From Streptococcus mitis (GTDB lineage: Bacteria; Bacillota; Bacilli; Lactobacillales; Streptococcaceae): DNA of 64,000 bases. The notes beneath the pieces are model-generated. The model saw only the letters and a list, made by a program, of their open reading frames with translations, did no database searches and was not told the origin of the DNA. The DNA lies in assembly GCF_023109105.1 (NCBI RefSeq), contig NZ_JALDTZ010000009.1, positions 10,864 through 74,863 on the forward strand, in the 5' to 3' direction. Position numbers and translations under genes: made by a program. Each line of letters opens with the position of its first letter. The stretch's first letter is position 1. Positions 48,163 to 57,702 of this stretch are shown piece by piece.

Positions 48163-50036
48163 ATTTTACCGGAATTAGCAGTAAACAACAGCAAGCTATA
48201 GACTTACTTCAAAATCACATTTCACTACCAGATGTAGAAGTGGCAGTCGCTCAGTCTGACCAAGCTTCTATCTCTATCAAGGGTAAGGGCGGAGAATATC
48301 AATTGACTTATCGCAAACCTCACCAACTCTATCGCGCCTTGTCTGTTCTCGCAACAGCTTTGGTAGAAGGTGATAAGGTAGAGATTGAAGAACAAGCGGC
48401 TTATGAAGATTTAGCCTACATGGCTGACTGTTCGCGAAATGCAGTTTTAAATGTTGCATCTGCCAAGCAGATGATTGAAGTCTTAGCTCTCATGGGTTAT
48501 TCAACCTTTGAACTCTACATGGAAGACACCTATCAGATTGAAGGCCAACCCTACTTTGGTTATTTCCGTGGAGCGTATTCAGCTGAAGAGTTACAGGAAA
48601 TTGAAGCATACGCCCAGCAGTTTGACATGACCTTTGTACCATGTATCCAGACCTTGGCCCACTTGTCAGCCTTTGTCAAATGGGGCGTCAAAGAAGTGCA
48701 AGAACTCCGCGATGTAGAGGATATTCTCCTCATCGGTGAAGAAAAAGTCTACGATCTGATTGACGGTATGTTTGCTACTTTGTCTAAACTACAAACTCGC
48801 AAGGTCAATATCGGGATGGACGAAGCTCACTTGGTTGGTTTGGGACGTTACCTTATCTTAAACGGTGTTGTGGACCGTAGCCTCCTCATGTGTCAACATT
48901 TGGAGCGCGTGCTGGATATTGCAGACAAGTATGGTTTCCACTGCCAGATGTGGAGCGATATGTTCTTCAAACTCATGTCAGCAGATGGCCAGTACGACCG
49001 TGATGTCGAAATTCCAGAAGAAACTCGTATTTACTTAGACCGTCTCAAAGACCGTGTGACCTTGGTTTACTGGGATTATTATCAGGATAGCGAAGAAAAA
49101 TACAACCGTAACTTCGGTAATCACCACAAGATTAGCCAGGATATTGCCTTTGCAGGTGGTGCTTGGAAGTGGATTGGTTTTACACCACACAACCATTTCA
49201 GTCGTCTTATCGCTATCGAAGCAAATAAAGCTTGCCGTGCCAATGATATCAAAGAAGTCATTGTGACGGGTTGGGGGGATAATGGTGGGGAAACTGCCCA
49301 GTTCTCCGTCCTACCAAGCTTGCAAATCTGGGCAGAACTTAGCTATCGTAATGATTTAGAGCGTCTATCAGCTCACTTCAAGACCAACACAGGCTTATCG
49401 ATTGAGGACTTTATGCAACTTGATCTTGCCAACCTCTTGCCAGATCTACCAGATAATCTCAGTGGTATCAACCCTAATCGCTATGTCTTTTATCAGGATG
49501 TTCTTTGCCCAATCCTTGACAAGCACATGACTCCTGAGCAGGACAAACCACACTTTGCCCAAGCAGCTGAGACTCTTGCTGCTATTAAAGAAAAAGCAGG
49601 AAACTATGCTTATCTCTTTGAAACTCAGGCTCAGTTGAACCAGATTTTAACCAGTAAAGTGGATGTGGGCCGACGCATTCGTCAAGCCTATCAAAAAGGT
49701 GATAAAGAGAGCTTGCAACAAATTGCTAGGGAAGAATTACCAAAATTAAGAAGCCAGATTGAAACCTTCCACAAGCTCTTTAGCCACCAATGGTTGAAAG
49801 AAAACAAGGTCTTTGGCTTGGATACAGTAGACATTCGTATGGGTGGGCTCTTGCAACGGATCAAGCGTGCAGAAAGTCGCATTGAAAACTATCTAGCAGG
49901 CGAAATCTCTCGTATCGACGAACTAGAAGTAGACATCTTGCCATTTAATGACTTTTACGCTGACAAGGACTTTGCAGCCACGACAGCCAACCAATGGCAT
50001 ACCATTGCGACAGCATCGACGATTTATACGACCTAA
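48156..50036 (+). CDS. GH20 beta-N-acetylhexosaminidase (GH20C-like)
   Basis: A 626-residue family GH20 enzyme. The catalytic Asp-Glu pair is Asp222-Glu223 in [11 protein letters not shown], with TGWGDNGGE further on. It lacks a signal peptide and wall anchor, unlike the surface hexosaminidase StrH, so it should work in the cytoplasm on GlcNAc- or GalNAc-terminated oligosaccharides. It matches pneumococcal SP_2141. It is the last gene of the glycosidase run and is followed by a terminator and then the importer genes. Confidence 0.93.
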   Translation: MVNFTGISSKQQQAIDLLQNHISLPDVEVAVAQSDQASISIKGKGGEYQLTYRKPHQLYRALSVLATALVEGDKVEIEEQAAYEDLAYMADCSRNAVLNVASAKQMIEVLALMGYSTFELYMEDTYQIEGQPYFGYFRGAYSAEELQEIEAYAQQFDMTFVPCIQTLAHLSAFVKWGVKEVQELRDVEDILLIGEEKVYDLIDGMFATLSKLQTRKVNIGMDEAHLVGLGRYLILNGVVDRSLLMCQHLERVLDIADKYGFHCQMWSDMFFKLMSADGQYDRDVEIPEETRIYLDRLKDRVTLVYWDYYQDSEEKYNRNFGNHHKISQDIAFAGGAWKWIGFTPHNHFSRLIAIEANKACRANDIKEVIVTGWGDNGGETAQFSVLPSLQIWAELSYRNDLERLSAHFKTNTGLSIEDFMQLDLANLLPDLPDNLSGINPNRYVFYQDVLCPILDKHMTPEQDKPHFAQAAETLAAIKEKAGNYAYLFETQAQLNQILTSKVDVGRRIRQAYQKGDKESLQQIAREELPKLRSQIETFHKLFSHQWLKENKVFGLDTVDIRMGGLLQRIKRAESRIENYLAGEISRIDELEVDILPFNDFYADKDFAATTANQWHTIATASTIYTT

Positions 50037-50096
50037 AATAAGAACACCTTGCCTGGCGCAGGGGGTTTCGCGTGAAACATCCCTTTCTTCAAAAGT

Positions 50097-50127
50097 ACTC
50101 CACATAAAATAATTTGTGGAGTTTTTT
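50097..50127 (+). terminator. Terminator after the GH20 gene
   Basis: ACTCCACA (50097-50104) pairs with TGTGGAGT (50115-50122), followed by a T-run. Confidence 0.85.
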
Positions 50128-50164
50128 CTATAATTAGTAGTTTAACCTAACCTTCAAATAGGAG

Positions 50165-50189
50165 TATACTAATAATGTAATCGTTATCA
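50165..50189 (+). promoter_or_regulatory. Importer promoter with perfect cre site
   Basis: TATACT (50165-50170) is the likely -10. TGTAATCGTTATCA (50176-50189) fits the cre consensus TGWAANCGNTNWCA at every position and covers the expected transcription start, so CcpA should block the importer when glucose is present. Confidence 0.85.
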
Positions 50190-50243
50190 AAAGTCTAAAA
50201 AGGAATTTTTAGATGGATATCAAAATAAAAAAGGGAGGAAATT

Positions 50244-51173
50244 ATGAATAAGTTTTCAAAAACCTTGAGAGACAACTGGATCTTTCTCTTGATGGTTTTG
50301 CCAGGGGCACTCTGGTTGATTCTATTCTTCTACATTCCAGTATTTGGGAACGTGGTTGCCTTTAAAGACTACCACATGACCAGTAATGGATTTATAGATA
50401 GTATCGTGAATAGTAAATGGGTCGGACTCGATAATTTTAGATTCTTGTTTAGTTCAAAAGACGCCTTTATTATCACTCGAAATACTGTCCTCTACAATCT
50501 CGGCTTTATCTTTATTGGTTTGATTGTATCTGTAGGGATTGCCATCATCCTCAGTGAACTCCGTTCTAAGAGAATGGTTAAGATCTTCCAAACTTCTATG
50601 TTGTTCCCTTACTTCTTGTCTTGGGTTATCATCAGTTTCTTTACAGATGCCTTCCTAAATATTGATAAAGGGGTGTTCAACCATTTCCTAGAATCTATTG
50701 GAATGAAGGAAATCAATTTCTACGCTGACTTGGGTATCTGGCCATATCTCCTACTTTTCCTAGGTATTTGGAAAGGTTTTGGATATAGCAGTGTCATGTA
50801 CTATGCGACAATCATGGGAATTGATCCAACCTACTACGAAGCAGCAACAGTGGACGGGGCTAGCAAATGGCAACGAATTCGCAATGTAACTATTCCACAG
50901 TTGACACCGTTGGTAACCGTATTGACCATCCTGGCAGTCGGAAATATCTTCCGTGCAGACTTTGGTCTTTTCTACCAAATCCCCCACAATGCTGGTCAGC
51001 TTTATAACGTAACCAACGTCTTGGACGTATATGTTTATAATGGTTTGACCCAGACAGCGGATATAGGGATGGCTTCAGCGGCAGGTCTCTACCAATCAGT
51101 AGTCGGTTTGCTTTTGGTTATCCTATCAAACTTACTTGCAAGACGAGTTGATCCAAACTCAGCCTTGTTCTAG
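50244..51173 (+). CDS. ABC transporter permease 1, N-glycan importer (NgtP1-like)
   Basis: A 309-residue permease of the LplB/YteP branch of carbohydrate ABC importers. Six membrane spans are visible, and the EAA loop reads YYEAATVDGASKWQRIRNVTIPQL. From memory it is very close to pneumococcal SP_0090, the first permease of the importer for complex N-glycans. The position behind the glycosidase cluster supports that role. AAGGGAGG precedes the ATG, and a perfect cre sits in the promoter. Confidence 0.88.
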   Translation: MNKFSKTLRDNWIFLLMVLPGALWLILFFYIPVFGNVVAFKDYHMTSNGFIDSIVNSKWVGLDNFRFLFSSKDAFIITRNTVLYNLGFIFIGLIVSVGIAIILSELRSKRMVKIFQTSMLFPYFLSWVIISFFTDAFLNIDKGVFNHFLESIGMKEINFYADLGIWPYLLLFLGIWKGFGYSSVMYYATIMGIDPTYYEAATVDGASKWQRIRNVTIPQLTPLVTVLTILAVGNIFRADFGLFYQIPHNAGQLYNVTNVLDVYVYNGLTQTADIGMASAAGLYQSVVGLLLVILSNLLARRVDPNSALF

Positions 51174-51186
51174 AAAGGAGGAGAAT

Positions 51187-52110
51187 ATGGCAGAAAAGAA
51201 AATTAAAAAAGAAAAAATTGATAATGTCGGCATTCACTCCTTCAGTAAGAAAGCAGATATCTTCTTCAGTACCATTTCTGGTTTGATTGCCCTCTCTTGT
51301 ATCCTACCCTTCGTATTCGTTATTGTTATTTCGGTGACAGATGAAAAGAGTATCCTCCAAAATGGATATAGCTTCTTCCCATCCCAATTTGGACTAGACG
51401 GTTTTGAATTTTTAGCACAGTTTAAGGAGAAAATCCTCCAAGCTCTCTTCATCTCAGTCTTTGTAACAGTGGTGGGGACTATCACAAACGTTTTTATCAC
51501 AACAACTTATGCTTACGCCATTTCACGGACAACCTTTAAGTACCGCAGATTCTTTACAATCTTTGCCCTTCTTAGTATGTTGTTCAACGCTGGTCTGGTA
51601 CCAGGCTATATCGTGGTCACTCGTTTGCTTCAACTCGGTGATACAGTTTGGGCCTTGATTGTTCCAATGCTTCTCTCACCATTCAACATTATCTTGATGC
51701 GTTCCTTCTTTAAGAAGACTATTCCAGAAGCCATTCTTGAATCCGCTCGTATCGATGGTGCTAGTGAGGCCCGGATCTTCTTCCAAATCTGTTTGCCATT
51801 GTCACTACCAGGTATCGCAACCATCACGCTCTTGACAGCTCTTGGTTTCTGGAATGATTGGTTCAACGCCCTCCTTTATATTAAGAGTGACAACTTGTAC
51901 CCATTGCAGTATTTGCTCATGCAAATCCAACAAAATATGGACTACATCGCAAAAGCAGTCGGTCTATCTGGTCAACTGGGAGTTGCTCTACCGAAAGAAA
52001 CAGGACGTATGGCCATGGTTGTTGTTGCAACCCTTCCAATCGCGATTTTGTATCCATTCTTCCAACGCTACTTTGTAAAAGGTTTGACTATCGGTGGCGT
52101 GAAAGAATAG
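51187..52110 (+). CDS. ABC transporter permease 2, N-glycan importer (NgtP2-like)
   Basis: A 307-residue permease of the LplC/YtcP branch, partner of the preceding gene. It has six spans, with the EAA loop as LESARIDGASEARIFFQICLPLSLP. The start at 51187 has AAAGGAGGAGA just upstream and lies 13 bases after the first permease. The terminal KGLTIGGVKE is typical of this branch. It resembles pneumococcal SP_0091. Confidence 0.88.
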   Translation: MAEKKIKKEKIDNVGIHSFSKKADIFFSTISGLIALSCILPFVFVIVISVTDEKSILQNGYSFFPSQFGLDGFEFLAQFKEKILQALFISVFVTVVGTITNVFITTTYAYAISRTTFKYRRFFTIFALLSMLFNAGLVPGYIVVTRLLQLGDTVWALIVPMLLSPFNIILMRSFFKKTIPEAILESARIDGASEARIFFQICLPLSLPGIATITLLTALGFWNDWFNALLYIKSDNLYPLQYLLMQIQQNMDYIAKAVGLSGQLGVALPKETGRMAMVVVATLPIAILYPFFQRYFVKGLTIGGVKE

Positions 52111-52212
52111 TGCTTATTGAGAAAAACATTTCTCGTTTTCAAACTTCCCTTGCGTGAAGTTAAGATCATTACATTGTTTATAAGTTTAAAAATAAAAAAA
52201 GGAGTTTTTGTC

Positions 52213-53694
52213 ATGAAAAACTGGAAAAAATATGCTTTTGCATCTGCTAGTGTAGTCGCTTTGGCTGCTGGTCTCGCTGCTTGTGGAAACCTTTCAGGTA
52301 ACAAGAAAGCTGCTGACTCAGCTTCAGGTGAAAAAACTGTTATCAAAATGTACCAAATTGGTGACAAACCAGATAACTTGGATGAATTGCTAGAAAATGC
52401 TAACAAAATCATCGGAGAAAAAGTTGGTGCTAAATTGGATATCCAATATCTTGGATGGGGTGACTATGATAAGAAAATGTCAGTTATCACATCATCTGGT
52501 GAAAACTACGATATCGCCTTTGCATCTAACTATGTTGTAAATGCTCAAAAAGGTGCTTATGCTGACTTGACTGACTTGTACAAGAAAGAAGGGGCAGAAC
52601 TTTACAAAGCACTTGACCCAGCTTACATCAAAGGTAACAGCATTAACGGTAAAATTTACGCCGTTCCAGTTGCAGCCAACGTTGCATCATCTCAAAACTT
52701 CGCCTTCAACGGAACTCTTCTTGCTAAATATGGTATCGATATTTCAGGTGTCACTTCATACGAAACACTTGAACCAGTCTTGAAACAAATCAAAGAAAAA
52801 GCTCCAGATGTAGTGCCATTTGCGGTTACTAAGAACTTTATCCCATCTGATAACTTTGACTACCCAGTTCCAAATGGACTTCCATTCGTTATCGACCTTG
52901 AAGGAGACACTACTAAGATCGTAAACCGTTACGAAGTACCTCGTTTCAAAGAACACTTGAAGACTCTTCACAAATTCTATGAAGCTGGATACATTCCAAA
53001 AGACGTAGCAACAAGCGATACTTCATTTGACCTTCAACAAGATACTTGGTTTGTTCGTGAAGAAACAGTAGGACCAGCTGACTACGGTAACAGCTTGCTT
53101 TCACGTGTTGCTAACAAAGATATCGAAATCAAACCAATTACTAATTTCATCAAGAAAAACCAAACAACACAAGTTGCTAACTTTGTTATCTCAAACAACT
53201 CTAAGAACAAAGAAAAATCAATGGAAGTGTTGAACCTCTTGAACACTAACCCAGAACTCTTGAACGGTCTTGTTTACGGTCCAGAAGGCAAGAACTGGGA
53301 AAAAATTGAAGGTAAAGAAAACCGTGTTCGTGTCCTTGATGGCTACAAAGGAAATACTCACATGGGTGGATGGAACACTGGTAACAACTGGATCCTTTAC
53401 ATCAACGAAAACGTTACAGACCAACAAATCGCAGATTCTAAGAAACAATTGGCAGAAGCTAAAGAATCTCCAGCGCTTGGATTCATCTTTAACACTGACA
53501 ATGTGAAATCTGAAATCTCAGCAATCTCTAACACAATGCAACAATTCGATACAGCTATCAACACTGGTACTGTAGACCCAGAAAAAGCTATTCCAGAATT
53601 GATGGAAAAATTGAAATCTGAAGGTGCCTACGAAAAAGTATTGAACGAAATGCAAAAACAATACGATGAATTCTTGAAAAACAAAAAATCATAA
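52213..53694 (+). CDS. Sugar ABC transporter substrate-binding lipoprotein (NgtS-like)
   Basis: A 493-residue LplA-type binding lipoprotein. The signal ends in lipobox LAAC. A large mature domain starts with KTVIKMYQIGDKPDNLDELL, and the C terminus has many lysines. It would capture oligosaccharides at the surface for the two permeases. It is similar, from memory, to pneumococcal SP_0092 (NgtS). Codon use is strongly biased to common codons, suggesting high expression. The start at 52213 has AAAGGAG upstream. No ATPase gene is nearby, so a shared ATPase such as MsmK is expected. Confidence 0.88.
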   Translation: MKNWKKYAFASASVVALAAGLAACGNLSGNKKAADSASGEKTVIKMYQIGDKPDNLDELLENANKIIGEKVGAKLDIQYLGWGDYDKKMSVITSSGENYDIAFASNYVVNAQKGAYADLTDLYKKEGAELYKALDPAYIKGNSINGKIYAVPVAANVASSQNFAFNGTLLAKYGIDISGVTSYETLEPVLKQIKEKAPDVVPFAVTKNFIPSDNFDYPVPNGLPFVIDLEGDTTKIVNRYEVPRFKEHLKTLHKFYEAGYIPKDVATSDTSFDLQQDTWFVREETVGPADYGNSLLSRVANKDIEIKPITNFIKKNQTTQVANFVISNNSKNKEKSMEVLNLLNTNPELLNGLVYGPEGKNWEKIEGKENRVRVLDGYKGNTHMGGWNTGNNWILYINENVTDQQIADSKKQLAEAKESPALGFIFNTDNVKSEISAISNTMQQFDTAINTGTVDPEKAIPELMEKLKSEGAYEKVLNEMQKQYDEFLKNKKS

Positions 53695-53738
53695 GAACAA
53701 TTGATTTCGTGTATTCATTCCTAATTCCTAAAAATGTG

Positions 53739-53784
53739 ATCACTGTTTTTCCTCAGGCTTGTCTGAGGAAGGCAGTGATTTTTT
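53739..53784 (+). terminator. Terminator of the importer operon
   Basis: ATCACTG...CCTCAG pairs with CTGAGG...CAGTGAT (53739-53779) with one small internal loop, then TTTTTT. Confidence 0.85.
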
Positions 53785-53839
53785 GAAACAAAGACATAGA
53801 TATTTCTGTTTCCTTATTTCCCTTACTTTAACCATTTAG

Positions 53840-53959
53840 GAAATATCAAGCACCATTTATCCATCCTATGCGGTGCATGTGATCAATAATATTGTAGCGA
53901 CCCTACCATTTCTGCTGACTTTTTACATAGGGTGTGGTAAAATACTGGCGCGAGGGTAA
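53840..53959 (+). pseudogene. Remnant of a CPBP (Abi) membrane protease gene, 3' end only
   Basis: An open stretch of 39 codons ending in TAA, preceded in frame by a stop. It encodes STIYPSYAVHVINN followed by a hydrophobic span (IVATLPFLLTFYIG). The H-x-x-x-N pattern before a membrane helix resembles the last motif of CPBP intramembrane proteases, which often accompany bacteriocin immunity genes. It has no start of its own and overlaps the promoter of the immunity gene. The family call rests on a short segment. Confidence 0.35.
53915..53943 (+). promoter_or_regulatory. Promoter of the immunity gene
   Basis: CTGACT (53915-53920), 17-base spacer, TAAAAT (53938-53943) with extended TGG. Confidence 0.6.
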
Positions 53960-54007
53960 GAATTATAGTTTTTCAATTTAGAAGTGAGTTTCAGGAGGAA
54001 AATGAGA

Positions 54008-54304
54008 ATGACACTATTAAAATGGTTTGAAGGAGGAAGCGAACGGCGTTGTGAAGCTTTGGCTATCATTGATTATCTATTGGAAGATATAAAGGATGCG
54101 CCTCAACTGACTCCCCTGAAAAATCAGTTAGTGATTTATAAAAGACGATTAAAGGACGATGGGACTTCTACTCCGTTTATATTGAGTCAAATGAACGTTG
54201 ATGTCTCACGTGTGTTGATTGATAATCAGCTGATTTTGTCAGAAAGTCAATCCGAGCAGATCAAAAAGCTGAGGGAATTATCTGCTATTCGCTATGGCTA
54301 CTGA
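54008..54304 (+). CDS. Bacteriocin immunity protein, enterocin A immunity type
   Basis: A 98-residue helical protein of the EntA_Immun family: LKWFEGGSERRCEALAIIDY at the start, STPFILSQMN in the middle, and LSAIRYGY at the end are typical of streptococcal immunity proteins. Such proteins protect against class II bacteriocins from inside the cell. AGGAGG lies eight bases before the ATG at 54008. No bacteriocin gene is visible beside it, so it may be an orphan protecting against neighbours' toxins. Confidence 0.75.
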   Translation: MTLLKWFEGGSERRCEALAIIDYLLEDIKDAPQLTPLKNQLVIYKRRLKDDGTSTPFILSQMNVDVSRVLIDNQLILSESQSEQIKKLRELSAIRYGY

Positions 54305-54436
54305 TGAAGTTCAGGAACAGACCGCTTTCTATAAATTTCCAGTCAAATAAATTGCATTCGTTTTCTCAAGCAGGTATACTAGTATAGTTAGATAAAAAAT
54401 TCTGAAAATTTAAGAATAGAAAAGAGAACAAATCTT

Positions 54437-55423
54437 ATGGCAAAAGATATTCGTGTCTTACTTTACTACCTTTATACTCCAATTGAAAATGCAGAGCAAT
54501 TTGCTGCAGACCACTTGGCTTTCTGTAAATCAATCGGCCTTAAAGGCCGTATCCTAGTCGCTGACGAGGGAATTAACGGAACAGTTTCAGGTGACTACGA
54601 AACAACTCAAAAATACATGGACTACGTTCACAGCCTTCCAGGCATGGAAGACCTCTGGTTCAAGATTGACGAAGAAAGTGAACAAGCCTTCAAGAAGATG
54701 TTCGTTCGCTACAAGAAAGAAATTGTCCACCTTGGTTTAGAAGACAACGACTTTGACAACGACATCAACCCACTTGAAACAACAGGTGCTTACTTGTCTC
54801 CAAAAGAGTTCAAAGAAGCCCTTCTTGACGAAGATACCGTTGTCCTTGATACACGTAACGACTATGAGTACGACCTAGGACATTTCCGTGGGGCTATCCG
54901 TCCAGACATCCGCAACTTCCGTGAGTTGCCACAATGGGTCCGTGACAACAAGGAAAAATTCATGGACAAGCGTGTCGTGGTTTACTGTACAGGTGGGGTT
55001 CGCTGTGAGAAATTCTCAGGCTGGATGGTCCGTGAAGGCTACAAAGATGTAGGTCAATTGCACGGGGGAATCGCAACTTACGGTAAAGATCCAGAAGTTC
55101 AAGGTGAGCTTTGGGATGGGAAAATGTACGTCTTTGACGAGCGTATTGCAGTCGATGTTAACCATGTCAACCCAACCATCGTAGGGAAAGACTGGTTTGA
55201 TGGAACACCATGTGAACGCTATGTCAACTGTGGAAATCCCTTCTGTAATCGTCGTATCTTGACATCAGAAGAAAATGAAGACAAGTACATCCGTGGATGC
55301 TCACACGAGTGCCGTGTTCACCCACGTAACCGCTATGTTTCAGAAAATGAATTGACACAAGCTGAAGTTGTCGAGCGCCTAGCTGCTATCGGTGAAAGCT
55401 TGGATCAAGCAGCTACTGTATAA
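54437..55423 (+). CDS. trhO: TrhO, rhodanese-type tRNA uridine(34) hydroxylase
   Basis: A 328-residue protein of the YceA/TrhO family that hydroxylates uridine 34 of certain tRNAs. An N-terminal acylphosphatase-like domain contains [16 protein letters not shown]. The rhodanese domain carries the active-site loop [10 protein letters not shown], with Cys184. A cysteine-rich C-terminal region ([23 protein letters not shown]) follows and may bind metal. It is monocistronic, followed by a small terminator. Confidence 0.92.
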   Translation: MAKDIRVLLYYLYTPIENAEQFAADHLAFCKSIGLKGRILVADEGINGTVSGDYETTQKYMDYVHSLPGMEDLWFKIDEESEQAFKKMFVRYKKEIVHLGLEDNDFDNDINPLETTGAYLSPKEFKEALLDEDTVVLDTRNDYEYDLGHFRGAIRPDIRNFRELPQWVRDNKEKFMDKRVVVYCTGGVRCEKFSGWMVREGYKDVGQLHGGIATYGKDPEVQGELWDGKMYVFDERIAVDVNHVNPTIVGKDWFDGTPCERYVNCGNPFCNRRILTSEENEDKYIRGCSHECRVHPRNRYVSENELTQAEVVERLAAIGESLDQAATV

Positions 55424-55427
55424 GATT

Positions 55428-55451
55428 AAACAGTCCTCAGGGGCTGTTTTT
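55428..55451 (+). terminator. Terminator after trhO
   Basis: AAACAGTCC pairs with GGGCTGTTT around TCAG (one G-U), followed by T. Confidence 0.75.
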
Positions 55452-55508
55452 CTATGCTTTTTACTCAAAAATCTAAAGTTTGTTTCTGTATCTTTCAGAA
55501 AAATAAGG

Positions 55509-55531
55509 TATACTATATGTAAACGATTTCA
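55509..55531 (+). promoter_or_regulatory. Promoter of the DUF4299 gene with perfect cre site
   Basis: TATACT (55509-55514) is a good -10. TGTAAACGATTTCA (55518-55531) matches the cre consensus at every position and overlaps the expected start of transcription. Confidence 0.8.
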
Positions 55532-55544
55532 AAGGAGTTCAGTT

Positions 55545-56405
55545 ATGACGAAAACATTTTTTATTCCAAATAAACAGAGCATTTTAGGAGAACAGGAAAT
55601 TTTGACTGCCAAGTCGATCTTGGCCCTGGTAGACGGCTTGGAGTCGCATAGTTATGATGCCGTTTATCTCCGTCAGCCTCTTAACCGTCTTGAGTATATC
55701 GAGTGTGCGATAGTGGGGCAATCACAATTTCTCTTTAAGGTCAGTTATGCTGATGGTCAAAAGGCTTACCGTGTCGATCTTCCTGACCTACTCACGAAGA
55801 CAGACTGGCAGATTATCAAGTCATTTTTAGATGCTCTGCTTGCTTATACAGGAACAGAGATTGAAGGACTAGATGGTTTTGATTTTGAAGCTTATTTCCA
55901 AGCAAGTATTCAAGCCCATCTGACAGATAATGCAGCTCGTTTTACGATTTGCCAAGGAATTTTTAATCCTGTATTCTCTAGTCATGAGGACTTGAAGAGT
56001 TTTTTAGAGGAAGATGGCTTGGCTCGGTTTGAAGCGCGTGTGCGTGCGGTTCAAGAGACGGATGCCTACTTTGCAAGAGTTTCCTTCTATCAGGATGGAG
56101 AAGGGCAAGTGCACGGTGTTTACCATCTGGCTCAAGGCGTCAAGACTGTTTTACCGAGAGAACCATTTGTTCCTGCAGCCTATATGGAGCAATTGGTGGA
56201 TAAGGAAGTCCAGTGGGAGATTGACTTGGTTCAAATCACAGGAGATGGCTCTAAACCAGAAGACTATGAAGCTATCGCTCGCTTGGACTATGCAAAATTC
56301 CTAGAGTCACTACCATCAGCATCTTACCACCAACTAGACGCCAATCAATTAGAAATACAACCCATACTAGGACAAGATTTTAAAACATTAGCACAAGAAG
56401 AGTAA
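55545..56405 (+). CDS. DUF4299 family protein, unknown function
   Basis: A 286-residue soluble protein of the DUF4299 type known from streptococci; no catalytic motif is recognised. It begins MTKTFFIPNKQSILGEQEIL and is acidic. AAAGGAG lies 7 bases before the ATG at 55545; a longer in-frame reading starts inside trhO and lacks a site. A perfect cre in the promoter suggests a role connected with carbon supply. Confidence 0.75.
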   Translation: MTKTFFIPNKQSILGEQEILTAKSILALVDGLESHSYDAVYLRQPLNRLEYIECAIVGQSQFLFKVSYADGQKAYRVDLPDLLTKTDWQIIKSFLDALLAYTGTEIEGLDGFDFEAYFQASIQAHLTDNAARFTICQGIFNPVFSSHEDLKSFLEEDGLARFEARVRAVQETDAYFARVSFYQDGEGQVHGVYHLAQGVKTVLPREPFVPAAYMEQLVDKEVQWEIDLVQITGDGSKPEDYEAIARLDYAKFLESLPSASYHQLDANQLEIQPILGQDFKTLAQEE

Positions 56406-56429
56406 AGCAGGTCAGTCGACTTGCTTTTT
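56406..56429 (+). terminator. Terminator after the DUF4299 gene
   Basis: AGCAGGTC pairs with GACTTGCT around AGTC, followed by TTTT. Confidence 0.75.
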
Positions 56430-56465
56430 GACATAGAAAAAATCCTGCCATGGATGACAGGATTG

Positions 56466-56570
56466 ATACTCAATGAAAATCAAAGAGCAAACTAGGAAGC
56501 TAGCCGCAGGCTGTACTTGAGTACGGCAAGGCAACGCTGACGTAGTTTGAATTTGATTTTCGAAGAGTAT
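56466..56570 (-). repeat. BOX element, boxA-boxC type, minus orientation
   Basis: Reads ATACTCAATGAAAATC (boxC) to TTTTCGAAGAGTAT (boxA end) on the + strand, with no boxB and the same CTGTACTTGAGTACGG junction as the copy at 9966. It lies between the convergent DUF4299 and membrane protein genes and ends five bases before the latter's stop codon. Confidence 0.92.
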
Positions 56571-56575
56571 GAAGT

Positions 56576-57640
56576 TTAAAGAAAGGCCAAGATACGAAGA
56601 TAATCCCCAATCAGTGCCACTTCAGCTACAAAGAAGAGGAGGATAATGACTCCGTTCACAAGGACAGATAAGAATAACTGATAGAAGGAGTCAGTTTCAC
56701 TTGCTTGACTTGGTCTTGTAATGATATGGAGACTAGCAAGTAGAATGATTCCAATGCTAATCACACACAAGAGGGCTGTAAATCGCAGGCTGTCAAAGAA
56801 GGCAAAGAAACTAGCAGTGGCAGTGAGGAAGATTGGAATTGCCAAGAGTTGACTATATTGTTGGAGAACCTTTTCTAGCGTCCAGTCTTTTTCTTGGTGG
56901 ATAAATCGTCTCACAACGAAACTACCCAAGAGGAATGAAAAGAAGAAGAGTGTTGTTGCTACTAGGATAGAGATAATCGAAAAGAGATTTAATGAAGCAA
57001 ATTGTTCAGGGAAGTGATTATGCATAGTTGCTATATGTCCATAGTAAGCATGTTTGATGTGGTAGATACTAAAGAAAAAGGAAGACGCAGAAAACAGAAT
57101 GAGCAAGAGAAAGGCTGTGTAACTATGTGTGCTACTTGTTTCAAGATTGCTCGTAGGAGATTTGAGAGCTTCTAATAGCCAAGACCAAAAATCAAGCGCT
57201 TGCTCTTTCCATTTATCCCTAGATTTGGGAACTTGGTCGGGGATATAGGGACTTTCTAAGGATTGACTGATAAGAAGGGGCTCTTTCGTGGTTGGTTTTT
57301 GCTGAGGAAGTGCTTCTTGACTCTCTTCAGCTATAGTGACTTTTTCTGTTTCTTTAGAAAGGTCTGGCTCTTCTTCAGTAGAATTGGATGCCTTCTTTTC
57401 TTCTATTTCTGTTCTCGCTTCACTGTCTTCAGGCGTTTCAATTTTCTCTTCATGCTGGTTTTCCAGTTCGGCTTCAACTTGAGAGAATTTCTCCTCTACT
57501 TGAGTATTTTTTTCAATTGGTGTATCGAGATCGGCTACAATTTCTTCAGCCTTGTCTGCAAGATCTTGGGGCTGTTCATCAGGCTTGTTTTTGCTTGTTG
57601 TTTTTACAAAATCATTACTTTCAAACCATTCTTGTTTCAT
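56576..57640 (-). CDS. Membrane protein with acidic N-terminal region (DUF6574-like)
   Basis: A 354-residue protein. The first 140 residues are highly acidic and low in complexity (many Glu, Lys, Ser and Gln), predicted disordered. Then come about six membrane spans, for example AFLLLILFSASSFFFSIYHI and LLCVISIGIILLASLHI. It resembles streptococcal proteins listed as DUF6574, of unknown role. AGGAGG lies before the ATG on the minus strand. It is separate from the padR operon upstream of it. Confidence 0.7.
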   Translation of the reverse strand: MKQEWFESNDFVKTTSKNKPDEQPQDLADKAEEIVADLDTPIEKNTQVEEKFSQVEAELENQHEEKIETPEDSEARTEIEEKKASNSTEEEPDLSKETEKVTIAEESQEALPQQKPTTKEPLLISQSLESPYIPDQVPKSRDKWKEQALDFWSWLLEALKSPTSNLETSSTHSYTAFLLLILFSASSFFFSIYHIKHAYYGHIATMHNHFPEQFASLNLFSIISILVATTLFFFSFLLGSFVVRRFIHQEKDWTLEKVLQQYSQLLAIPIFLTATASFFAFFDSLRFTALLCVISIGIILLASLHIITRPSQASETDSFYQLFLSVLVNGVIILLFFVAEVALIGDYLRILAFL

Positions 57641-57702
57641 GGTAGAACCTCCTTTTTAGTTAGATAAATATGCTTTCATAGTAGCAGATGTAAGCGCTTT
57701 TG

